Source: Amycolatopsis bullii (GTDB taxonomy: Bacteria; Actinomycetota; Actinomycetes; Mycobacteriales; Pseudonocardiaceae). From it: a DNA stretch of 64,000 nucleotides. The notes under the pieces were generated by a model. That model was not told the origin of the DNA, did no database searches, and saw nothing but the letters and a program-made list of their open reading frames with translations. The position numbers and the translations under genes were made by a program. The stretch lies in NCBI RefSeq assembly GCF_014654205.1, contig NZ_BNAW01000025.1, positions 1-64,000 of the forward strand, read 5' to 3'. The number at the start of each line of letters is the position of its first letter. Positions within the stretch are counted from its first letter, which is position 1. This document shows, in pieces, positions 47,871-56,308 of this stretch.

Positions 47871-49706
47871 GTGGCAGAGACCGACCTCGCACCCGCGTCC
47901 GAAGCGCTGGAGACCCTCCGGCGCGTGTTCGGCTACGACAGCTTCCGCGGCGACCAGGCGGCGATCGTCGAGCACGTGATCGCCGGCGGCGACGCGCTCG
48001 TGCTGATGCCCACCGGCGGCGGGAAGTCGTTGTGCTACCAGATTCCCGCGCTCGTGCGGCCCGGGGTCGGCGTGGTCGTCTCGCCGCTGATCGCGCTGAT
48101 GCAGGACCAGGTCGACGCGCTTCGCAACGCCGGCGTCCGCGCCGGGTTCCTCAACTCCACCCAGGACTACGCGGCGCGGCAGGAGGTGGAGTCGGCGTTC
48201 CTGAACGGCGAGCTCGACCTGCTCTACCTGGCACCGGAACGGCTTTCGGTCGAATCCACCGTGCGGCTGCTCGACCGCGGCAAGATCTCGCTGTTCGCGA
48301 TCGACGAGGCGCACTGCGTCGCCCAGTGGGGCCACGACTTCCGACCCGACTACCTCCAGTTGTCGGCCCTGCACGAGCGGTGGCCGGACGTGCCGCGGAT
48401 CGCGCTGACCGCCACCGCGACCGAGGCCACGCACAAGGAGATCTCCGCGCGGTTGCGGCTCGACGAAGCCCGGCACTTCGTCGCGAGTTTCGACCGGCCG
48501 AACATCCAGTACCGGATCGTCGGCAAGAACTCGCCGCAGCGGCAGCTGCTGGAGCTGCTGCGCACCGAGCACGCCGGTGACGCGGGAATCGTCTACTGCC
48601 TGTCCCGGAACTCGGTGGAGAAGACCGCGGAGTTCCTGGTGCAGAACGGGATTCCGGCGGTGCCCTACCACGCGGGGCTCGATGCGCGCACCCGCGCGAA
48701 GCACCAGTCGCGGTTCCTGCGCGAGGACGGGCTGATCGTGGTCGCGACGATCGCGTTCGGGATGGGCATCGACAAACCGGACGTCCGGTTCGTCGCCCAC
48801 CTCGACCTGCCGAAGTCGGTCGAGGGCTACTACCAGGAAACCGGCCGCGCGGGCCGGGACGGCCTCCCGTCCACCGCGTGGCTGGCGTACGGGCTGCAGG
48901 ACGTCGTGCAGCAGCGCAAGATGATCGACACGTCCGAAGGCGACGAGGCACACCGGCGGCGGCTGGGCGCGCACCTGAACGCGATGCTCGCCTTGTGCGA
49001 AACGGTCGAGTGCCGCCGCGTGCAGATCCTCAACTACTTCGGGCAGGCGGCCGGGCCGTGCGGCAACTGCGACACGTGCCTGAACCCGCCGGAAAAGTGG
49101 GACGGCACGATCCCGGCGCAGAAGCTGTTGTCGACCGTCGTGCGGCTGCGCAACGAGCGGCGCCAGAAGTTCGGCGCCGGCCAGATCATCGACATCCTGC
49201 TCGGCAAGTCCACGCCCAAGGTCACGCAGTTCCAGCACGACACGCTCAAGACGTTCGGCATCGGCACCGAGCTGCGCGAGCCCGAGTGGCGGGCGGTGGT
49301 GCGGCAGCTGCTCGCCCAGGGCCTGCTCGCCGTCGAAGGCGACTACGGCTCGCTCGTGCTCACCGAAGCCAGCGCGGAGGTCCTGGGCGGCGAGCGCCAG
49401 GTGCTGCTGCGCCGCGAACCCGAGCGGGCCGCCGCCGCGAAGGTCCGCAGCACGCGGAAGGCCGCCGCCGCGGTGGACATGCCCGCGGAGGCGGCCCCGC
49501 TGTTCGAACGCCTGCGGGCCTGGCGCGCCGGTGTCGCGAAGGAACAGGGCGTGCCCGCCTACGTCGTCTTCCACGACGCGACCCTGCGCCAGATCGCCGC
49601 GCAACGGCCGGCGTCGCCGGCGGAGCTGGGCACGGTCAGCGGCGTGGGCGAGAACAAGCTCGCCAAGTACGGCGAGGGGCTCCTGGAGGTGCTGACCGCC
49701 GAGTGA
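47871..49706 (+). CDS. recQ: ATP-dependent DNA helicase RecQ
   Basis: 611 residues from GTG 47871. Helicase motifs are intact: motif I PTGGGKSLCYQ, motif II DEAHC, TATAT, and motif VI QETGRAGRDG. The RecQ C-terminal zinc site is in CETVECRR and CGNCDTCLNP. The HRDC domain ends the protein (about 530-605), with SGVGENKLAKYG. Unwinds DNA 3' to 5' in recombinational repair. The upstream promoter predicts damage induction. Normal length for the family. Confidence 0.95.
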   Translation: MAETDLAPASEALETLRRVFGYDSFRGDQAAIVEHVIAGGDALVLMPTGGGKSLCYQIPALVRPGVGVVVSPLIALMQDQVDALRNAGVRAGFLNSTQDYAARQEVESAFLNGELDLLYLAPERLSVESTVRLLDRGKISLFAIDEAHCVAQWGHDFRPDYLQLSALHERWPDVPRIALTATATEATHKEISARLRLDEARHFVASFDRPNIQYRIVGKNSPQRQLLELLRTEHAGDAGIVYCLSRNSVEKTAEFLVQNGIPAVPYHAGLDARTRAKHQSRFLREDGLIVVATIAFGMGIDKPDVRFVAHLDLPKSVEGYYQETGRAGRDGLPSTAWLAYGLQDVVQQRKMIDTSEGDEAHRRRLGAHLNAMLALCETVECRRVQILNYFGQAAGPCGNCDTCLNPPEKWDGTIPAQKLLSTVVRLRNERRQKFGAGQIIDILLGKSTPKVTQFQHDTLKTFGIGTELREPEWRAVVRQLLAQGLLAVEGDYGSLVLTEASAEVLGGERQVLLRREPERAAAAKVRSTRKAAAAVDMPAEAAPLFERLRAWRAGVAKEQGVPAYVVFHDATLRQIAAQRPASPAELGTVSGVGENKLAKYGEGLLEVLTAE

Positions 49707-49707
49707 C

Positions 49708-49932
49708 CTACCGGCCGGTGGCGGGGCCGGGGTGGCCCGGCTGCCCGGTCACCGAGTTGACCTTGCGGACCGCGCCGGCGATCTGGTGGTGGTACTTGCC
49801 CTTGGTCTTGTCGTCGACGAACTTCGCGGCCTTGCCGACGACCTGGTTCACCTTTTCGGGGTTCTTCTTGGCGTAGGCACGAGCCGAAGCGGCAGCGCCG
49901 GCCAGCATGGTCAGCTTCTTCATCAGAGGCAC
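49708..49932 (-). CDS. MT0933-type antitoxin-like small protein
   Basis: 74 residues from GTG 49932, with GAGGGAGG upstream. AKKNPEKVNQVVGKAAKFVDDKTKGKYHHQI is the pattern of the MT0933 antitoxin family (quoted: VGKAAKFVDDKTKGKY), small helical proteins in actinobacteria. No toxin-like gene is next to it; the two flanking genes are recQ and adenosine deaminase. It may act alone or pair with a distant partner. The N-terminus is slightly hydrophobic. Confidence 0.72.
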   Translation of the reverse strand: MPLMKKLTMLAGAAASARAYAKKNPEKVNQVVGKAAKFVDDKTKGKYHHQIAGAVRKVNSVTGQPGHPGPATGR

Positions 49933-50086
49933 GGTGGCCCTCCCTCATCGGTTCCGGTCATCCTGACAACGCGGACGAACCACCCGGAGGTTCCCCGTGT
50001 GACGCGGCCCAAAACCTGGGCCGGTCGCGGCCGGTCGCGGAAAATTGCCGCGCGGATCGCCGCCGCCCCGCCCTAGGCTGGCGATC

Positions 50087-51061
50087 ATGCGCGACCTGGC
50101 CGCCCTGCCGAAGGCTCACCTGCACGTCCACCTGGAGAGCACGATCCGCCCGGCCACGCTGCGCGAACTCGGCGAGGCCAACGGCGTCGACGTCCCGGGC
50201 GAACCCCCGGTGTTCGACGGCTTCCGCGCCTTCGCCGACTACAACGCGCTCATCCGGACCTGCCTCCGGCGTCCGGAAGACTTCGAACGCATCGCGCGCG
50301 AGTACTGCGAGGACGAAGCCGCCCAGGGCACGCGCTACGCCGAAGTCATCTTCACCGCGGCCTCGCACGGGGAACGCCTGGGCGACCTCGAAATGCCGCT
50401 CGCATCCGTCCTCAAAGGACTGTCGCAGAGCGGGGACCTCGAGTGGCGGCTGCTGCTCGACCACTCCCGGCGCCGGTCGGTCGAGCGCGCCGAGCGCACC
50501 CTCGACCTCGCCCTGAAGTACGACGACGTCTTCGCGATCGGCATGGCGGGCGAGGAAAACCACTCACTGCGCCCGTTCGCGACGCTCTTCGAGAAAGCTC
50601 GCGAGGCCGGTATCCATCTGCTGCACCACACCGGTGAAGACGCCGGGCCCGACAGCATCCGCGAGGCCCTCGACGTGGGCCGGACGGAACGGCTCGGCCA
50701 CGGCATCCGCGTCCTCGACGACCCTTCGCTGGTCGCCGAGGTGCGTGAGCGCGGCCTGGCCCTGGAGGTGTGCCCGTCGTCGAACGTGACGCTGGGGCTG
50801 GTGCCGTCGCTGCCCGGGCACCCGCTCCCCCGCCTGCTCGACGCGGGCCTGACGGTCACGCTCAACACCGACGTCCCCTCGGTCACCGGGGCCGCGCTGG
50901 CCGAGGAGTACGCCCGCGTGCAGGAAGCGTTCGGCTACGACGACACGACGATGGCGGACTTCGCCCGCGCGAGCGTCACGGCGTCCTTCGCGCCCGAAGC
51001 GACCAAAAAGGCCATGCTGCGCGACATCGACGCCTGGCTCACACCGGCAGCAGGCGGGTGA
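50087..51061 (+). CDS. Adenosine deaminase-like amidohydrolase
   Basis: 324 residues from ATG 50087; TAGGCT lies 7 nt upstream. Metal ligands: H13 and H15 in HLHVHLEST, the His in HHTGEDAG and D262 in LNTDVPSV. The catalytic Glu is in HTGE, and RLGHGIRVL and LEVCPSSN are conserved. The second Asp of the usual NTDDP, which contacts the purine, is V263, and the substrate loop starts HLEST, not HLEGS. So it may act on another purine or aminopurine nucleoside. The last 23 nt overlap the convergent VWA gene. Confidence 0.85.
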   Translation: MRDLAALPKAHLHVHLESTIRPATLRELGEANGVDVPGEPPVFDGFRAFADYNALIRTCLRRPEDFERIAREYCEDEAAQGTRYAEVIFTAASHGERLGDLEMPLASVLKGLSQSGDLEWRLLLDHSRRRSVERAERTLDLALKYDDVFAIGMAGEENHSLRPFATLFEKAREAGIHLLHHTGEDAGPDSIREALDVGRTERLGHGIRVLDDPSLVAEVRERGLALEVCPSSNVTLGLVPSLPGHPLPRLLDAGLTVTLNTDVPSVTGAALAEEYARVQEAFGYDDTTMADFARASVTASFAPEATKKAMLRDIDAWLTPAAGG

Positions 51062-52406
51062 CCAGCGTGCCGAGCTGGTGCACCGTGCGGCACTCGTGCA
51101 TCTCGACGACGTCGGCGTACTCCAGCGCCGCCGAGTCCCCTGTGGACCACAACGACCGGCGCTCCGGGTTCAGCCAGTAGACGTGCCGTGCGCGGGCCTT
51201 GATCGCGCGGACGGCGCCGAGGTTGGGGTCGCCGCCGTTGGTGCGGGCGTCGCCGAGGATCAGGACCGACGTCCGCGGGCCGACCGCCTCCAGCCAGTTC
51301 TCGGTGAACTGGCGCAGGGAACCGCCGTAGTCGCTGTGGCCGTCCCAGCGCACCAGCGCCGCTTCGGACAGCATGCGCGCGCCCAGGTGCTCGGGGTCGG
51401 CCGCGCCGGTGGTGACCAGGTGGGTGACCTCGTCGGCGCTGTCGACGAAGGCGAACACGCGGATCTTGCTGAACTGGTCGCGCAGCGCCTGCACCAGCAG
51501 CATCGTGAAGTTCGCGAACCCGGCCACCGAACCGGACAGGTCGCACAGCAGCACGATTTCCGGCCGCCCGGGCCGCCGGTGGCGGTAGGCCGGGCGCAGC
51601 GGCACGCCGCCGGTCGAGAGCGACCGGCGCAGGGTGCGGCGCAGGTCGATCTGACCCCGCGTCCGCCGGCGGCGCCGCGCGGCCAGGCGCGTCGCCAGCT
51701 TGCGGGACAGCGGCTGGATCGTGCGCCGCAGTTCGGCGAGCTGGTTACGGCTGGCGATGAGGAAGTCGACCCGGTCGGGTGACGGGGCGATGGCGTGCTT
51801 GGCGACGCGTTCGCGGCCGCGGACCTCGGCCGCGCGGCGACGCGCCTCGGTGCGGACCTGCCCGCGGAAGCCCTCGACGCGGCGGCGGATCTCGTCGCGG
51901 TCGAGGCGGTCGGTGAACTCGCCGCGCGCGCCGCCGCCGCGGACCGCGGCCAGCACCCGGGCGATCAGCGTCTGCGGCTGGAGCCGTTCGAGGGTCTGGT
52001 GGGCGGAGAAGCCGCCGCCCGGTCCGGACGCCGAGCCGTACTGGCCCAGCATGTCGACGGCGAGCCCGGCCAGCTGCGACAGCGCCTGCTGGTCGCCGTC
52101 GGCGAGCGCGGTGGTCAGCTCTTCGCGCAGCTCCTCCAGCGTCGTCGGCTGGTCTTCGCGGGCCCGCTCGGGCGCGCCGATGCCCGCGGGGAAGTAGAGG
52201 TCGAACGCGGCGTCGAAGACCGCGCGCTGCCCGCCGCGGCGGACCAAGGCGGCGGCCAGGCCTTCGCGGACCAGCTCACGATCGTCGAGGCCGAGGACCT
52301 CCAGCGCGGCGGCGGCGTCGACCGTCTCGCTCGGGCCCGCCGGGATGCCCTGGGCGCGCAGGGCCTTGACGAACGCCGCGAGCCGCTCCGGCACGCCGCC
52401 GGTCAC
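51039..52406 (-). CDS. VWA domain protein (CoxE-like)
   Basis: 455 residues from GTG 52406, overlapping the moxR stop (GTGA). The N-terminal ~250 residues are Arg-rich and helical. The VWA domain starts near 275, with the metal-site motif DLSGSVAGF and DSADEV. The order MoxR then VWA is that of metal-enzyme chaperone pairs such as CoxD-CoxE, which mature a molybdenum-copper hydroxylase. Two molybdenum hydroxylases are encoded elsewhere in the window, but a link is only possible. Confidence 0.9.
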   Translation of the reverse strand: MTGGVPERLAAFVKALRAQGIPAGPSETVDAAAALEVLGLDDRELVREGLAAALVRRGGQRAVFDAAFDLYFPAGIGAPERAREDQPTTLEELREELTTALADGDQQALSQLAGLAVDMLGQYGSASGPGGGFSAHQTLERLQPQTLIARVLAAVRGGGARGEFTDRLDRDEIRRRVEGFRGQVRTEARRRAAEVRGRERVAKHAIAPSPDRVDFLIASRNQLAELRRTIQPLSRKLATRLAARRRRRTRGQIDLRRTLRRSLSTGGVPLRPAYRHRRPGRPEIVLLCDLSGSVAGFANFTMLLVQALRDQFSKIRVFAFVDSADEVTHLVTTGAADPEHLGARMLSEAALVRWDGHSDYGGSLRQFTENWLEAVGPRTSVLILGDARTNGGDPNLGAVRAIKARARHVYWLNPERRSLWSTGDSAALEYADVVEMHECRTVHQLGTLVTRLLPV

Positions 52407-53284
52407 GAGGCGTCCAGGACCTGTTCGAGCTTCAGGCCGGCGCCCGCCTTGGCGATGTCGTCCTGGTGCTTGAGCACGACGCCGAGGCTCTCCCGCACGA
52501 CCCGCTCGTCCAGCGTGGCCGCCCCGAGCGCGAGCAGGGTGCGCGCCCAGTCGATGGTCTCCGCGACCGACGGTAGCTTGCGCAGGTCCATCGCGCGCAG
52601 CGCGGCGATCACCCGGACGACGGAATCGGCCAGCGCCGCGTCGATCCCGGGCACCTTGAGCCGGACGATGTCGCGTTCGAGGTCTTCGTCCGGGAAGTCG
52701 ATGTGCAGGAACAGGCACCGGCGGCGCAGCGCCTCGGACAGCTCGCGGGTGGCGTTGGACGTCAGCACGGCGAACGGCGCGCGCGTGGCGGTGATCGTGC
52801 CGAGTTCGGGCACGGTCACCTGGAAGTCGCCGAGCACCTCCAGCAGCAGGCCCTCGACCTCCATGTCGGCCTTGTCGGTCTCGTCGATTAGCAGCACGGT
52901 CGGCTCGTCGGAGGAGATCGCGGTGAGCAGCGGGCGGCGCAGCAGGAACTCCTCGCCGAAGATGTCGGTGCGGGCCTGCTCCCACGTCTCGTCGCGCCCG
53001 GCGGTGATCCGCAGCAGCTGCTTGGCGTGGTTCCACTCGTACAGCGCGCGGGCCTCGTCGATGCCCTCGTAGCACTGCAGGCGCACCAGCCGCGAGCCGC
53101 TGACCTGGGCGACGGCCTTGGCGAGTTCGGTCTTGCCGACGCCGGCCGGGCCCTCGACCAGCAGCGGCTTGCCGAGCCGGTCGGCGAGGAACACGGTGGT
53201 CGCCACCGCCGTGGACGCCAGGTAGCCCGCCTCGGCCAGCCGGGCCGACACGTCGTCGACGGAAGTGAAGAATCCGGTGCCCAC
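52403..53284 (-). CDS. MoxR-type AAA+ ATPase
   Basis: 293 residues from GTG 53284, 6 nt after AGGAGG; an adjacent GTG at 53287 is the alternative. Walker A is EGPAGVGKTE, Walker B LLIDETDKAD, sensor 1 LTSNATRE, and the arginine finger is near RRRC. MoxR ATPases act with VWA proteins to insert metals or remodel complexes. It is the first gene of the pair, and divergent from the aldo/keto reductase gene. Confidence 0.93.
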   Translation of the reverse strand: MGTGFFTSVDDVSARLAEAGYLASTAVATTVFLADRLGKPLLVEGPAGVGKTELAKAVAQVSGSRLVRLQCYEGIDEARALYEWNHAKQLLRITAGRDETWEQARTDIFGEEFLLRRPLLTAISSDEPTVLLIDETDKADMEVEGLLLEVLGDFQVTVPELGTITATRAPFAVLTSNATRELSEALRRRCLFLHIDFPDEDLERDIVRLKVPGIDAALADSVVRVIAALRAMDLRKLPSVAETIDWARTLLALGAATLDERVVRESLGVVLKHQDDIAKAGAGLKLEQVLDAS

Positions 53285-53347
53285 CACGTGCCTCCTAAGC
53301 GGTCGCTCACCCGGAGCGTACCCGACAACCGGGCTAGCATCGGCCGC

Positions 53348-54376
53348 GTGACCTACGTTGCCGCTTCCGGCCGATACGACTCGATCCCCTACCGGCGCTG
53401 CGGGCGATCCGGGCTGAAACTGCCCGCGATCTCGCTCGGGCTGTGGCACAACTTCGGCCACGACCGGCCCCTGGAGACCCAGCGCGCGATCACCCGCCGG
53501 GCCTTCGACCTGGGCATCACCCACTTCGACCTGGCCAACAACTACGGCCCGCCCTACGGCTCGGCCGAGGAGAACTTCGGGCGGCTGCTGGCCACGGACT
53601 TCCGCCCGTACCGCGACGAGCTGGTCATCTCCACGAAGGCCGGCTACGACATGTGGCCCGGCCCGTACGGCGAGTGGGGCTCCCGCAAATACCTGCTCTC
53701 CTCCCTGGACCAGTCGCTGGGCCGGATGGGGCTGGACTACGTCGACATCTTCTATTCGCACCGGTTCGACCCCGAGACGCCCCTCGAGGAGACGGTCGGA
53801 GCGCTCGATGCCGCCGTGCGCGCCGGGAAGGCGCTGTACGTCGGGATCTCGTCCTACAGCTCGGAGCGGACGGCCGAGGCCGCGCGGCTGCTGCGCGAGC
53901 TCGGCACGCCGCTGCTGATCCACCAGCCGTCGTACTCGATGCTCAACCGCTGGATCGAAGAGGACGGCCTCCTCGACACCCTCGAAGAAGCGGGCGCCGG
54001 GTGCATCGCGTTCTCGCCGCTCGCCCAGGGGCTGCTGACCGACCGGTACCTGAAGGGCGTCCCGTCGGACTCGCGGGCGGCGCAGGGCAAGTCGCTCGAC
54101 CCGGGGACGCTCGACGAGAACCGGCTGGGCCGGGTCCGCGCGCTCGACGACATCGCCGGCCGCCGCGGGCAGTCGCTGGCGCAGCTCGCACTGGCCTGGG
54201 CGCTGCGCGACAGCCGGGTGACGTCGGTGCTGATCGGCGCGAGCAGCGTGCAGCAGCTCGAGGACAACGTCGGCGCGCTCGGCAACCTCGAGTTCTCGTC
54301 CGAGGAGCTGACCGAGATCGACGGCCACGCGACGGACGCCGACATCAACCTGTGGAAGCGTTCGTCCAACTCCTGA
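53348..54376 (+). CDS. Aldo/keto reductase (YghZ/GpR-like)
   Basis: 342 residues from GTG 53348; TAGCAT lies 7 nt upstream, suggesting a leaderless mRNA. AKR (beta/alpha)8 barrel with the catalytic tetrad in FDLANNYGP (Asp, Tyr), STKAG (Lys) and YSHRFDP (His). The C-terminal segments LALAWALRDSRVTSVLIGASS bind NADPH. YGPPYGSAEENFG resembles L-glyceraldehyde-3-phosphate reductase. It reduces aldehydes such as methylglyoxal in the cytosol. Confidence 0.93.
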   Translation: MTYVAASGRYDSIPYRRCGRSGLKLPAISLGLWHNFGHDRPLETQRAITRRAFDLGITHFDLANNYGPPYGSAEENFGRLLATDFRPYRDELVISTKAGYDMWPGPYGEWGSRKYLLSSLDQSLGRMGLDYVDIFYSHRFDPETPLEETVGALDAAVRAGKALYVGISSYSSERTAEAARLLRELGTPLLIHQPSYSMLNRWIEEDGLLDTLEEAGAGCIAFSPLAQGLLTDRYLKGVPSDSRAAQGKSLDPGTLDENRLGRVRALDDIAGRRGQSLAQLALAWALRDSRVTSVLIGASSVQQLEDNVGALGNLEFSSEELTEIDGHATDADINLWKRSSNS

Positions 54377-54383
54377 GCCTAGG

Positions 54384-54441
54384 CCGCCGCGGGGGCGCCC
54401 CCCGTTTTCCACGCTACCGGCAGGCACCGACAGTTTTCGGC
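54384..54441 (-). repeat. Dispersed promoter-hairpin element, copy B
   Basis: Reads on the minus strand: TGTCGGTG (54432-54425), 8-nt spacer, TAGCGT (54416-54411), GGAAAAC, then the GGGGGCGCCCCC palindrome and CGCGGCGG. It faces the 3' end of the aldo/keto reductase gene. Immediately upstream of it, in its own reading direction, lies a 14-bp hairpin (54435-54468). Confidence 0.7.
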
Positions 54442-54468
54442 CGTGGGCAGGCCCGCCCACGGCCGAAA
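54435..54468. terminator. 14-bp perfect hairpin downstream of the aldo/keto reductase
   Basis: TTTCGGCCGTGGGC at 54435-54448 pairs perfectly with 54455-54468 around a 6-nt loop. It is a likely terminator for the rightward gene and insulates the following TetR promoter. It overlaps the edge of repeat copy B. Confidence 0.65.
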
Positions 54469-54483
54469 CTTCGGTCTGACGTT

Positions 54484-54506
54484 TGACCAAATTTCGAATT
54501 TGGTCA
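54484..54506. promoter_or_regulatory. TetR operator, near-perfect 23-bp palindrome
   Basis: TGACCAAATT at 54484-54493, 3 nt, AATTTGGTCA at 54497-54506, ending just before the -10 TACGAT (54507-54512) of the tetR gene. AT-rich in an otherwise GC-rich region. Position predicts autorepression. Confidence 0.85.
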
Positions 54507-54518
54507 TACGATGGCGTC

Positions 54519-55184
54519 ATGCCGCCTGCCGAAGACCGGGCCGAACGGGCCGAGCGCATCCTCGACGCCGCCGCCGAGCTGCTCCTGCGCGCCGGCTACC
54601 GGCGCACGACCATCGAGGACGTCGCCGAGCGGGCGGGTGTCGGCAAGGGCACCGTGTACCTGCACTGGAAGAACCGGGAGGAGCTGTTCCTCTCCGTCCT
54701 GCTCCGCGAATCCGTCCGGGCGCTCGAAGACCTCGTCGCGGCCATCGCGGTCGACCCCCTCGCCGTGCGGCTTTCGCGGCTGACCGAGCTGCAGTACGCC
54801 AACGTGCTGAGCCGTCCGCTGCTGCGGGCCGGGTACGCCGACGACGCCGAGACACTCGGCAAGCTCCTGCCGAAGCTGCACGGCAAGCTCGACCCGCGGC
54901 ACGGGGAGGCCTTCGCCGAGTACCTGGAACTGCTGGCGGCGAACGACCTCCTGCGCACCGACCGGCCGGTCCGCGAACTCGTCGTCGCCTTCCAAGCCGT
55001 GCTCCACGGCTTCCTCGGCCGCACTCCCCCGCCCGAGCCCGCCCTGATCGCCGACACGGTCGCGCACGCCTTCGAGCCGCTCGCCGTCTCGACGAGGCAG
55101 CTGCGCGCCGTGGCGCCGCGGGCGCTGGCGCTGTTCACCGAAGCCGTCGCGCTCGACCGCAAACAGCTCGAACGCGCGTACTGA
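54519..55184 (+). CDS. TetR family regulator
   Basis: 221 residues from ATG 54519, 6 nt after TACGAT; a start at 54483 lies inside the operator and is rejected. HTH: ILDAAAELLLRAGYRRTTI, then DVAERAGVGKGTVYLHWKNR. The C-terminal domain (about 75-220) is helical. It precedes an LLM oxidoreductase gene 15 nt downstream, which is the expected co-regulated target. The ligand is unknown. Confidence 0.9.
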   Translation: MPPAEDRAERAERILDAAAELLLRAGYRRTTIEDVAERAGVGKGTVYLHWKNREELFLSVLLRESVRALEDLVAAIAVDPLAVRLSRLTELQYANVLSRPLLRAGYADDAETLGKLLPKLHGKLDPRHGEAFAEYLELLAANDLLRTDRPVRELVVAFQAVLHGFLGRTPPPEPALIADTVAHAFEPLAVSTRQLRAVAPRALALFTEAVALDRKQLERAY

Positions 55185-55199
55185 CCACTGGAGGGACCC

Positions 55200-56069
55200 A
55201 TGCGCACCGGAATCCTGATCGACGAACTCGGCGTCGGCTTCGAAGCCATGACGACCCAAGCCCGCGACGCGGCGAAGCTCGGCTACGGCACGCTCTGGGT
55301 GGCGCAGCGCGGCGGCTGGGACGCGCTCACGGCGCTGCCCGCGCTCGCCGCGGCCGCGCCCGGCCTCGAACTGGGCACCTGCGTCGTGCCGACGTACACC
55401 CGGCACCCGATCACCATGGCCGCGCAGGCGCTGACGGTCCAGGCGGCGGCCGGCGTGCCCGTCCACCTCGGCCTCGGGCTGAGCCACCGGTTCGTCGTCG
55501 AAGGCGAGTACGGGTATTCGTATGACCGCCCGATCCGGCACCTGCGCGAGTACCTCCAGGCGCTGCACCCGTTGCTGCGCGGGGAAAAGGCCGACGTCCA
55601 CGGCGAGTCGCTGACGGCCGCGGGCGCGGTGAACGCACCCGGCGCGCAGCGGCCGGCGGTGCTGATCGGCTCGGTGAGCCCGCAGTCGACGCGCCTGGCC
55701 GGCGAGCTCGCCGACGGCGTGATCACGACCTGGGCGGGCCCGCGGGCGATCGGCGAGTTCGTGGTGCCGGCGCTGGGCGGCCCGTCCCGTGTGGTCTCCG
55801 GCCAGCTGGTCTGCGTAACGTCCGAAGTGGACGAACGCCGGGCGGCGCTCGAGGAGAGGTACGGCGGGGCGGCGACCATCCCGGCGTACCGCGCCATCCT
55901 GGACCGCGGCGGCTACGAGCGGGTCTCCGACAGCGCACTCATCGGCGACGAGGAAACCGTGCGGCGCCAGGTGAAATCCCTCGAGGACGCCGGGGCGACG
56001 GAGCTGCTGGTGATGCCGTTCGGCTCGGCGGCGGAGCAGGCCCGCACCCGGGAACTGCTGGCCACCTGA
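55200..56069 (+). CDS. LLM-class (F420-dependent) oxidoreductase
   Basis: 289 residues from ATG 55200 with GGAGGGAC upstream. LWVAQRGGWDALTALPALAAAAPGLELGT and the HPITMAAQALTVQAA segments are luciferase-like monooxygenase/F420-reductase motifs (short parts quoted). IGSVSPQSTRLAGELADGV closes the barrel. Coenzyme F420 use is likely from family resemblance. Substrate unknown, presumably controlled by the adjacent TetR. Confidence 0.86.
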   Translation: MRTGILIDELGVGFEAMTTQARDAAKLGYGTLWVAQRGGWDALTALPALAAAAPGLELGTCVVPTYTRHPITMAAQALTVQAAAGVPVHLGLGLSHRFVVEGEYGYSYDRPIRHLREYLQALHPLLRGEKADVHGESLTAAGAVNAPGAQRPAVLIGSVSPQSTRLAGELADGVITTWAGPRAIGEFVVPALGGPSRVVSGQLVCVTSEVDERRAALEERYGGAATIPAYRAILDRGGYERVSDSALIGDEETVRRQVKSLEDAGATELLVMPFGSAAEQARTRELLAT

Positions 56070-56170
56070 ACCGGGACCGGTTGCCCCGGCCGGCCTGGGA
56101 GGGCCGGCCGGGGCAGTGCAGCCGAGCGCGGGGGCGCGCCCCATGAGACCGAGCACTGGGGGCGCGCCGC

Positions 56171-56252
56171 GCGCGAAGCCGACCGCCGGAGCCGCCGTGC
56201 GCGAAGCCGACCGCCGGAACCGCCGTGCGCGAAGCCACTGCCGAAACCGCGG
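56171..56252. repeat. Three tandem 28-bp units next to element copy C
   Basis: Units begin GCGCGAAGCCGACCGCCGGA at 56171 and 56199 (28 bp each, 1 difference) and a shorter, diverged third at 56227-56252. In the orientation of copy C they lie directly downstream of its GC hairpin, and further GGGGGCGCGCC palindromes lie to their left. Confidence 0.75.
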
Positions 56253-56308
56253 GCCGCGGGGGCGCCCCCGGTTTCCACTTTACCGGTCGGCACCGACAGT
56301 TTTGCCGC
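56250..56308 (-). repeat. Dispersed promoter-hairpin element, copy C
   Basis: Reads on the minus strand: TGTCGGTG (56298-56291), 8-nt spacer, TAAAGT (56282-56277), GGAAACC, then the GGGGGCGCCCCC palindrome. The element overlaps the last nine codons of the SDR gene: its TGTCGGTG encodes TVG and the TAA of TAAAGT is the stop codon. Confidence 0.72.

Noticed and set aside
49708..51061. Toxin-antitoxin pair from the MT0933-like gene and its neighbour
   Set aside because: The neighbour is an adenosine deaminase-like enzyme divergent from it, not a toxin.
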